36,106 nucleotides of DNA from positions 47,108-83,213 of the forward strand of contig JH720357.1 of NCBI GenBank assembly GCA_000231825.2, read 5' to 3'. This DNA comes from Tetrahymena elliotti 4EA. Taxonomy: Eukaryota > Ciliophora > Oligohymenophorea > Hymenostomatida > Tetrahymenidae. The notes below the pieces were generated by a model, which saw only the letters and a list, made by a program, of their open reading frames with translations, did not search any database and had not been told where the DNA came from. Shown in pieces: positions 1 to 8,581 of the stretch (position 1 is its first letter; every line of letters begins with the position of its first letter). The translations under genes were made by a program, and so were the position numbers.

Positions 1-2
1 AT

Positions 3-1067
3 ATAAAAAAGGCCTTAGAATATCAAGAAGAATCTCTTAAAATAAGAAAATAAATTTTACCAGAGAAACACCCTGATATCGCTTCATCTCTCAATAATGT
101 TGGTTCATGCTATTCAAATCTTGGTAATATAAAAAAGGGCTTAAAATATTTTGAAGAATCTTTAAAAATATTAAAATAAATTTTACCAGAGAAACACCCT
201 GATATCGCTTCATCTCTCAGTAATGTTGGCTAATGTTGTTAAAATTTTGGTGATATAAAAAAGGCCTTAGAATATCAAGAAGAATCTCTTAAAATTAGAA
301 AATAAATTTTACCTTAAAATCACCCTGACATTGCTTTATCTATCAGTAATGTTGGCTAATGTTATTAAAATTTTGGTGATATAAAAAAGGCCTTAGAATA
401 TCAAGAAGAATCTCTTAAAATTAGAAAATAAATTTTATCAGAGAATCACCCTGATATTGCTTCATCTCTTAGATAAGCTGGTGTATGCTATTAAATTCTT
501 GGTAATAAAAAAAAGGCCTTAGACTATTTTAAAGAATCTCTTAAAATAAGAAAATAAATTTTACCATAGAATTACCCTGAAATTGCAAAATCTCTCAGTA
601 ATCTTGGCTTATGTTATTCAAATTTTGGTGATGAAAAATCGTCCTTAGAATATTTTGAAGAATCTCTTAAAATATTCAAAAAAATTTTACCATAGAATAG
701 CTCTGATATTGCTTAATCTCTCAGTAATATTGGCTCATGTTATTCAAATCTTGGTTATAAAAAAAAAGCCTTAGAATATCTTGAAGAATCTCTTAAAATA
801 ACAAAATAAATTTTACCATGTAATCTCCCTATCATTGCTTCATCTCTCAGTAATGTTGGCTTATGCTATTTTAATCTTGGTGATATAAAAAAGGCATTAG
901 AATATCAAGAAGAATCTCTTAAAATTAGAAAATAAATGTTTCCAGAGAATCTCCCTGATATTGCTTCATCTCTCAGTTATGTTGTCTTATGCTATTAAAT
1001 TCTTGGTGATATAAAAAAGGCCTAAGAATATCAATAAGAATACCTTAAAATAAGAAAATAAATTTGA
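3..1067 (+). CDS. Kinesin-light-chain-type TPR repeat protein, 3' end only
   Basis: The frame is open from the left edge of the window, so the start lies outside. With TAA/TAG as Gln it encodes 354 residues that are almost entirely a tandem array of 42-residue (126-bp) TPR units. Unit starts are at 3, 129, 255, 381, 507, 633, 759, 885 and 1011. Each unit has the KLC/TPR_12 pattern: KKALEY-x2-ESLKI-x5-LP-x2-HPDIA-x-SLSNVG-x-CY-x2-LGD. Such arrays are protein-interaction scaffolds and are abundant in Tetrahymena, but the partner cannot be read from the repeats. The ninth unit stops at TGA 1065-1067, where other units have ATT TTA. The array continues out of frame beyond that stop (see 1068-1227), so the C-terminus looks truncated by mutation rather than designed. 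The family is sure; the specific identity is not. Confidence 0.85.
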
Positions 1068-1227
1068 CCATAGAATGAATCACCCTGATTTTGCAAAATC
1101 TCTCAAAAATGTTGGCTTATGCTATTCAGATCTTCATGATGAAAAAAAGGTAGAGGATGTGAAAATTACTATAAACATCCAATCTTTTTCTTAATTCGTA
1201 AATTTAATAAATGTAAACTACAATTGA
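1068..1227 (+). pseudogene. Degenerate tail of the TPR array beyond the TGA
   Basis: After the TGA at 1065-1067 the ninth repeat is still recognisable. It carries a tandem duplication of GAAT (about 1073-1080) where the other copies have a single one, which shifts the frame by +4. From 1081 the TPR frame resumes in the new phase (HPDF...SL-x-NVG-x-CY), runs into a non-repeat C-terminal piece, and reaches TGA at 1225-1227. Two lesions, a TTA-to-TGA type change and the 4-bp insertion, therefore separate this piece from the array. Confidence 0.65.
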
Positions 1228-1575
1228 TAAATAAAATCAATATATCATAAACTTAAGGTTAAAGTAAAGTTGTATGAGATATATTTTTATGGTAATTAAA
1301 ATATAAAAAAAAATGAATTAAGATTAAATTTAGTAAATTTCTGTGATAAAATTAATTATTCTACTATTTGATATTGTAAATTAATTACAAAAAGAAAATT
1401 TTGAATTTCTAAAATAATTAAAATAATTGCATGAAAAAATATACTAAATGAAAAGAGATCATGAAAGTCTGTTTTATAATTAGCTTTTACAAATAAATAA
1501 ATTTATAAAATTATTTTAAAATGGAATTTTATTTTAAAAATACAGATCTTTTTTTAAAGTATATTAAAATACCAT
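1228..1575. other. AT-rich spacer, no gene seen
   Basis: Long A/T runs on both strands. I see no frame with coding-like composition, no tRNA-like cloverleaf and no repeat of note. Confidence 0.6.
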
Positions 1576-2136
1576 TCAAAAACCTAGATAAGCTAAGTAG
1601 AAATAAAAGATATTCAAGCATTAATTAGATTTTATTTCACCAAAATATATAATAGAAAATAGCACATTAGGTCCTAGGGTATAATTAGTTTTATTTTATA
1701 GATTTATGGGATAGGCCAACTCAAATTACAGTTAAAAAATTTCTTCAGTTGTCTTAATGGGGTAGCATTATCTTGGCCATCTATATATTATTTAAAATTT
1801 TGGTATTATTAAAATTAAATTAAAAAAATTAAACCATTTTGAGGAATATCATGAGGGCATAAAGCTCTAGAGCGACCTCCTTTTTACTCTCTAAGTGAGG
1901 TTGTAGAATGAGCAGGGACATCCATACTGTGACAAAAACCTAAATCTCTAAAAGGGTAGTCCAATTTGTGTTTAGACGCTACCATAGTAGAGGGTCTTCC
2001 ATCACACAGCTCTCTGTAGAAAAAGCGAAAAGGATATTGGTATAAAATGCTTTACTTTATCAAAAACAGTGTTAGCAAATGCTCTATTTAGCGTCTGCTA
2101 TTTTTCACAAGGGATTTCATAATATTTATGAGACAT
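1576..2136 (-). pseudogene. Compositionally raised, coding-like island (probable gene relic)
   Basis: The stretch of about 1650-2135 is clearly richer in G and C than its surroundings. On the minus strand one phase runs from ATG 2134-2136 to TGA 1576-1578, 187 codons, broken only by TGA at 2002-2004 and 1849-1851. Its predicted residues are well mixed and protein-like (rich in R, P, G, C and W), unlike translated spacer. The plus strand is also open from ATG 1706 to TGA 2129-2131 (141 codons), so the coding direction is ambiguous. No family motif is recognised. A short strong hairpin (arms TAGCA-x-ATGCT and AGCGT-x-TGCTA, about 2072-2100) leaves a structured RNA possible. Best reading: a decayed gene or dispersed repeat. 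Confidence 0.3.
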
Positions 2137-2812
2137 TTTATATTTACATTTTATTTTATGCTTTTTCTTTCTTTTTAAATATTTGTTTATTTATTAAATT
2201 TTTTAAATACTGCTATCATTAAATTCTAGAGTAATTGTTTGTTGATTTTTACTACAAAAATGACACTAAAATTTAATTATTATTCTTTATCTGTTTTTGT
2301 AAATGCTATTAAATTTTTAATTGCATTTGGCTATTATTGACAGTATTTATAAATTTTAAAAAATTCAAATACTTAATAAACTGTTGCTTACATGACATAT
2401 TGAATTTAAATTTGAAAATGTTTTCATACTCAGTTATCAAATAGAAATTGTTAACTTTATTTTAATTTGTATTTATCTATCAATTATATTTTATTATGTT
2501 TTCAGCAGTTAATTTAATTCTAAATATTACAAAGAAATTTAAAGAAATAGTTTTTAGATACACTTAATTTTTAAAAGTGAATAGATATCAAGATTAAGAT
2601 AAAAAAAAATAAATCAATAACAATATTTTTAATGATATTAAACTTGCAATACTAGATTTCAATTTAAAGTAGAATATGCTCTTGCATAGTGAGTGATCTA
2701 TTCATATAATTGAAAATTGATGGTAAACAATTAATAAAAAAATTAAAAAATGTTTAATTCATAATTCAAAGTAATATCTTATTCATCTAAATAAAATAAT
2801 TGTTTTGTATGA
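2137..2812. other. AT-rich spacer, nothing supported
   Basis: Homopolymer-rich A/T sequence. No frame shows coding-like composition and no RNA gene or repeat array is visible. Confidence 0.55.
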
Positions 2813-3112
2813 GAATAAAATTAATTTGTAAAGGAAACTATATTTAAATTAAATCTATTCTTTTTTGGAACACATCCTCAATAAAGCCATAGACTTACTA
2901 AATTTTCAGGTAAGTACAGCTCCATCTTATGTGTCTTTAAGAAATAAGAACAATTATTTCATAAACACTCCTTTATTTAGCTACCAGCCTTAAAAGAGAT
3001 TAAAAAATCCTTAAGGTGGCAGTATATTAACTGGAATTTTGACATAGCTCTATTTTAGAGATGCAAACCACATTATACCTTATAAAATTTGAGATTTAGA
3101 GTGTGAATTTCA

Positions 3113-4061
3113 ATGCACCTAAATCTTACATCTGCAAATTCAGCTAATGGTAATCAACATTTATATTTTAAGCTAAAATAAATTTGGAAAACAAAAGAGA
3201 TCTCCTTAAAAATTAGTTGTTAGAGCTAATATTATTTTATTATTACTTAAATTTATAATTTTTGGGGACTTAATTCACCAGACTGCTTTCTACCTGAACT
3301 CTATAAGCTAAATCCTTTTGATAATTCAAACTTTATATTTTTACTGAGCAATATTGCCTTTCACAAGAGAAAAGTTAATACTTTCTAGATAGAATACTTT
3401 TACTAGTACAGAAACTCACTAGTATTAACTGTAAATTCATTTCACTAAACACATATTTTGAAAGAATATTTAAGTATCTAAGAGGAAATAAATAAGATAA
3501 GAAAAATGGGAGAAGCCATTAATAGTGAGTATAACTGCTTAAATAGATAATCCATTTTAGTCCAAAAATTCTATGACAAAAATAAAATTTAGAGAATTTA
3601 ATATTTGTATGATAGCTAGATCAACTTTGTACTAATTCTAGGAAAAATAAGTTTACAAATATGACAAAGAATTTTATGTTACCATTAATTCACTTTGTGA
3701 AATCCTATTTTATTTTTGATTAATATCGTTTCTTTAGAAATATATTGAGCTGCTTCTTAAAAAAGAAAAAGCCATAGCGACAGGTTTAAAAGATTCAGAA
3801 AAATATCTCAAACAATTAAATCTAGATTCCAGAAGCGGAAGAATAAAAGAATTATCCCAAAAAAAGAGATAAGAAGAAGGACATAAAAGGAAAATAACAT
3901 ATAGACCAATTTTTCCAAAATTTATAATCGATAAAAAATCAATCTCTACCCTCATCTTTTCTCGACTCTAAAAATTAATTTTGATAATTTTTATGGTATT
4001 TTGTAATTAAGAAAAAGAAAGAAATAAGTAGGGTATATAAATTAATCAAGAAAGGCTTTGA
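3113..4061 (+). CDS. Unidentified protein, two-exon model
   Basis: Proposed exons are 3113-3628 and 3738-4061, joined in phase across a 109-nt intron (starts GTACTA, ends TTTAG). This gives 279 residues and a TGA at 4059-4061. The middle (about residues 100-225) is lysine/glutamate-rich and helical, with segments such as KYIELLLKKEKAIATGLKDS that look genuinely coding. The same phase is also open upstream from 2813 to 3103, and that part too is protein-like (includes a KSLRWQYINWNFD segment), but TGA 3104-3106 separates it. Either an upstream intron removes this TGA or the gene is broken. I took the first ATG after it as the start. No family is recognised. The neighbour on the minus strand converges on it. 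Confidence 0.4.
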
Positions 4062-4647
4062 ATGTAAACTTTAATTTAAAAAATAAAAATTTTTTGTATG
4101 TGTTTGTCTTTAAAATTATTTTCTTAATATAAATGTTTGATAAAAAAATTTAGATTTCTTTTTCAAAATATTAAATAATAGATTTAGGAATTTTTCTAAA
4201 ATTGAAATAAGAAACCTATTATGACATATTTTTTAATTTTGTATTATTTTTTATTTGACTTGATTTTATGATTTAATTATCTCTTAACAAAAAAAAGGCT
4301 GAACTAAAAATAAGTAAAAGTATATAATTCATAAAAAAATGTTTCAAGAAAACAATCATACTTTCCTCACATATTAAATTGTTTTTGTTGACAAAAATTG
4401 GAATAACCTTAGGATGATAAAATTAAAATTTTTATACTAAAATTTTTTTGCAAAAATAATTTGAAAGATTTTTTTAATATCAAAAGCTAAAGAATAAAAA
4501 TAAAAATATTTTAGATAAATAGAGATGAAATTAATAAAGAATATTATTAATTATTTTTAAGATTCTAAAAATCAGTAAATACTTTTAATTAAGATTAAAT
4601 AAAGAAAAGAGAATTAATTAATAAATTATTTTATTATTTTTGTTGAA
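4062..4647. other. Convergent 3' spacer
   Basis: Very AT-rich sequence between the TGA of the plus-strand gene (4059-4061) and the TGA of the minus-strand gene (4648-4650). It probably holds both 3' UTRs. No other feature is seen. Confidence 0.55.
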
Positions 4648-5388
4648 TCAATTTTTAGTTATATTTAATTGTGATAGATCAATTTATATTTCGAATTGCA
4701 GTCTACTCATCTCTTCATTAAAGGAATTCTCATTTTTCATAAACGATTAATCAATAAAATCAAATTAGTTATTCCATTCTTCCAAACTATTTTAGTTTTA
4801 ATTCTAGTTCACATCACTCAATGCGCCTACTATTGATATTGAAGAAAGGATGAAGCTATCATCTAGGTCTTCTGCCTTGGTAACTTGACTAGCATTATTT
4901 TATAAAGCTGTATCCAAATCTTCATCCAATATTGTATCTTATTCTTCTATGTTTTAATAGATATCGGCTTATTAGATATCCATGTTCTAGTTATTTTCTT
5001 AAGTGATTTACAAGTTATTATTTATTTGAAATTAATAAAGCTGGTTTCTATCTAGATGAAGACGTTGCTACTAAGTATTAGAATTTTAATTAGTTTAATA
5101 GATATAATTGCTTTAAATTTATTGAGCTAAGTGACCATTTATATTGTCATAATAAATACTTTAAAGATTTTATAAAGAAATAAAGCAAATATTATGGTGA
5201 ATCAAATTTTAACAAAACAAATTAAAAGTTTCACATCTCTTGCAGTAATTAGCTCTCTAAGTTTTCAGTATATAGTCGCACAAAATTTTCTATGACATCT
5301 AATAGCATATATAACACTAGAAGTGAGTTCTATCACACATACAGCACTTAACATTCTTAAACTAAATTATTTCATCTTCTTATTCCAT
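4648..5388 (-). CDS. Small CxxC-rich (zinc-binding-like) protein
   Basis: A single uninterrupted exon of 246 residues runs from ATG 5386-5388 to TGA 4648-4650, with many TAA/TAG Gln codons. The N-terminal 70 residues carry a dense Cys/His set: C15-x2-C18, C25-x2-C28, C37, C49-x2-C52, C59, H64/H65 and C68. This suggests two metal sites, although the order matches no RING, PHD or LIM pattern I know. The rest is Asn/Gln-rich, then acidic (about residues 145-185), and ends in a predicted helix. The start is the first ATG, followed directly by acidic residues (MEQEDE). It has no operon partner and converges with the gene to its left. The coding call is good; the function is unknown. Confidence 0.75.
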
Positions 5389-6043
5389 TTTTTATGTCAA
5401 ACTAATTTTTCTTATTTTGTTTTTAGCTAACCCCTTTTTTTTAAAATTAAAATTTCTTTCTAATATTTACTATTATTATTATAATAATATATTGTCAGCT
5501 AATCTTTATTTTTTTAAGCTAGATAAATCAAAAAAATTAAACAAACTCCAATCAAAATTTCTTAGTTTTTAATTTTTATAATATGTCTTTTTTTCTATAT
5601 ATTTTATTTTTGTTCCAACAACAACTGAGAATAAAAATTTTATATTTTAGACATCGCTTTCTAAATATCAAATAGCTAATTAAGGAAGAATACATTAAGT
5701 AACGAAACAACTTAAATATTTAACAAAAAATCTAAAATATATTGGGAGTTATTTTATATTTTTTATATGAAAAGCAGAAAAATAGCTTTTAAAGTTCTTC
5801 TGTTTTTTGATTAATTTGGAAAAAAAGCATTTAACAAAATTTAAAATTATTTTGTTTGAATATTTTTTACTCAACAAGTGTTCTATTATTTTTTAATATT
5901 GAAATATTTTTGAGTTTTATTGCTAAAGCTTATCTCTATAGTGTAATTTTGAGTCTAAAAATTTTTTATGAAAAATTTAAATATAGTTTGGCTTAGAATG
6001 TGAATCTAGTTAAAAATAATTAAACTTTTTTATGGGCTACAAT
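5389..6043. other. Upstream spacer of the CxxC gene
   Basis: AT-rich region that should include the promoter and 5' UTR of the minus-strand gene starting at 5388. Nothing specific can be assigned. Confidence 0.5.
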
Positions 6044-6340
6044 TCAGTCTAAAAGAAATATATATATCTTCAGAAGTTCTTAAAAGATAAAAAATTGAAA
6101 ATTTTTTGTTATTGTGTTCATATAATTAAATCTAATAAACATTTTATTTAAGAAACACTTAATTTTAAAATGAGCAACATTACACCATTTTATTGCCCAT
6201 TGTCTATGCTTTTTAGCAAAATTATATCTCTTTTTACAAATTTCCTCAGAAATAGGTAAAATTTCAGGAGTTTTATAGGAATATTGTTATAATTAAATAT
6301 CTTTATGTTAATTAGAACAAACAAAGCAAAAATAGTGGAA
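6044..6340 (-). pseudogene. Tc1/mariner-type transposase relic
   Basis: On the minus strand, a frame ending at TGA 6044-6046 contains, at about 6150-6290, a block reading (ISEEICKKRYNFAKKHRQW) followed by AIKWCNV. This follows the pattern of the segment just before the second catalytic aspartate of Tc1/mariner transposases: K-K-R-x-x-F-A-K-x-H, then W-x(3)-W-x-x-V. The FSDES-type motif that should follow is absent (AHFK is found instead), and no other transposase part or terminal inverted repeat is seen. It is therefore a fragment without the catalytic core. The match is from memory of the family pattern. Chance is possible but unlikely for this spacing. Confidence 0.5.
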
Positions 6341-6865
6341 ATTTATTTTATTTTTCTAAAAATAATATTTTTAATTGAAATTATTAGTTTTAGAATAGAA
6401 ATTAGAAAAATTTAAAAAAGTATTGATTTTATTCACAAAATAATATTTCTTAATATAAAAATAAAACCAAATTTGAAAAAATTCAAAAATTAATGGAAAA
6501 TTTAGTTTTTGCTTTTATAAAATATTATTTTAAATAAATTCAAAATAATAAAAATAATAGAATTTACTTTATTTTAATTATGTGAATAGCATGAAATAAT
6601 AATTTAAAATAAATTTATTTTTAAGATGATTAATTAATTTCAATAAAGCGAATGAAGGTATTTTTCAAAGTGAAGAACTTTAAGAAGATTCAACGATTTT
6701 TAAAAAGAGTGACAAAAATTTGAATATTTAAAATTTAATTTAGTAATATTGAAAACTGAATGAATTTTAACGAATATTTTTTAAAACATATGATAAATAG
6801 TTTTTACTTAAAAAGTAAATTGAAATGGAAGAACTTTGAATTTGCTTAAAGTTAAATCAATTATT
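6341..6865. other. AT-rich spacer with a weak purine-rich tract
   Basis: From about 6650 the plus strand becomes purine-rich and partly coding-like, but no intron/exon model could be closed upstream of 6866. It may be the 5' part of the candidate at 6866-7383. Confidence 0.35.
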
Positions 6866-7383
6866 ATGCAAAAAAGAGACAAGAAATAACAGTAAAGATA
6901 AATTATAATATGTTTACTATTACAAGTTTTAAATGATAGTAGAAAAGAAAAAAAGAAAGAAAATTTAAAGATTTTAGCACCAGTAAGTATTTCAATACTC
7001 AAATAAAATGTGTAAATTAGATCTTTTCAAAGATATTATGTGAATTAATAGATTTTGGCTAAGGATTCAGAGCTACAAAAGTAAAGAAAAACAAATAAAT
7101 AGCTGAATCAGTGAAAAAACAACAAGTGAAAGTATTTTTATTAAATATATTGAAAGTTAAATTCTTAGTAGAATTTTCTAAAAATCAAAAGTAAGCTAAA
7201 GAAAGAAGCAATATTTTAGGTTGTAAAAGTACATTTATTTTTTATTTTGATTGTTTGATTGGATACTCAAAAATTAGATTTACAAGTAGAAACTAGATAT
7301 AAATAAATTTTAATCGAATTCTAATATCTTAAATTATATCATAAAATTGTGAGCGCTTGCTTACTTACCTAATTTATTTATGA
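6866..7383 (+). CDS. Weak two-exon candidate, unknown product
   Basis: Exons 6866-6982 and 7021-7383 join in phase over a 38-nt GTAAGT...TTAG intron to give about 159 residues, ending at TGA 7381-7383. Unspliced, each phase meets TGA quickly. Spliced, the product is Lys/Gln-rich with a coding-like stretch (ILCELIDFGQGFRATK). The intron is shorter than the 46-61 nt typical here, and the N-terminus is uncertain because the purine-rich tract starts further left. The opposite strand is only a pyrimidine-rich shadow. No family is recognised. It could be a decayed gene. Confidence 0.3.
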
Positions 7384-8581
7384 GACGATACAAATAAATA
7401 AATTTATATTTTTCTACTCTTAACTAAGTATCTAAAATTAGAAAATTATCAATATTTTATAGTTTAAAGATCATTTTTAGGGTTAAAGTCATTACGGTTA
7501 TAGGTGTTTTGTGTTTTTTTAAAAAAATTTAGGAACTGTTTGTTAAAATATTGAAATAGAATTATTTTATAAAAATCTTTTCATTTTTAAGTGCGGTAGT
7601 AGATACAAAAAGTAAGAAGAAAATTTGTAATTTCTAAATTATGGGAAATAATGATTGATTGATCAATCAATTTAAATTTCAAAGATAAATTAAGTACTAC
7701 TTAGAAATTCTTGAAAGGAGGAATGACGATTTGCATAAATAATTAAGAAAAATAGCAGAAAAGAAAATATTAAGGAAATTTAATAAAAAATAGAAGCAAA
7801 TCAGAAAGAAAAAAGAAAGAAAGAACACCTTTGATTAGTTAATGTGCAAATAATTGATTTCATTTGAAAATATTCTTTTTTATTTAATTCCTGATAATTA
7901 AAACTCAAAACTTGTCAAATTTCTTATTCAAAAAATAAAACTTACAAAAATTCTATTTGCTTTCCAGCAAATTTATTCAGAGTAAGATATTCTATTACTA
8001 ATTATGAAAGTCCAACCATCATTCCACAATGAGTTTTTTGTAATACTTTCATGCATCATTGTTAGAATGATATTGTGTTTTATTATTAAATATTTTGAGA
8101 GTTAACAAATAAAAACAGAGAGAGGACTAAATCGTCTATTAAAAAGTGATTAATTCAATATCATCAAAAAAGCAAATTAAACAGAAAAATTTTCAATTAA
8201 TGAGTAAATTGGTTTGAATACTGTAGATATGATTTATTTCTTTATTTCTTTATTTATTTGCTTGTTTCAAACTAATCTATGTAGTGCATGAATCTATATA
8301 TCTATCTATCAATAAATGAATGAATGAATTAATAATATTGGTTATGTTAGTTAGTAATGCAAGTATGCATGCAGTGTGGTTGATATTTTCATAGAGTTTT
8401 GAATAATAGTGGGTAAGGAGAAAGATATCTTTTAAAAGTAATAATTTTTTATTTATAAATAAATAAAAAGAAAATAAATCATAAATTAAGAAAACCTTAA
8501 ATAAAAAGATTGAAAAAAGGAAAAAGGTTTATTACGATCGTTGTAGAGAAAGAAACAAAGAATACAAAATCAAAAAACCAA
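7384..8581. other. Spacer and presumed promoter/5' UTR of the giant coiled-coil gene
   Basis: Mostly AT-rich. It contains a purine-rich tract (7700-7830) with one short coding-like frame, a perfect palindrome (7654-7671), an inverted-repeat cluster (8004-8071), and TTTC/TTTA and ATCT/AATG microsatellite tracts (about 8230-8330). The last 60 bases before the ATG at 8582 are A-rich, as usual before ciliate starts. No promoter motif can be named. Confidence 0.45.
7654..7671. repeat. Perfect 18-bp palindrome
   Basis: Two TTGA units face their complements (ATTGATTGA then TCAATCAAT), so the site is fully self-complementary with no loop. It lies about 0.9 kb upstream of the giant gene. It could be a protein-binding site or a by-product of TTGA repeats. 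Confidence 0.6.

Noticed and set aside
1840..2110. Possible SRP, RNase P/MRP or spliceosomal RNA in the G+C-raised island
   Set aside because: None of the conserved cores I know for these RNAs is present; only a local hairpin could be supported.
1706..2131. 141-codon plus-strand frame starting ATG GGA, considered as an N-myristoylated small GTPase
   Set aside because: No P-loop, DxxG or NKxD motif is present; open frames of this length are common when only TGA is a stop.
3734..3955. 73-codon minus-strand frame
   Set aside because: It is the shadow of the purine-rich second exon at 3738-4061; its residues are the F/S/L mix expected from that.
6808..7002. 64-codon minus-strand frame
   Set aside because: It is a low-complexity F/L/I/K translation opposite a purine-rich plus-strand stretch.
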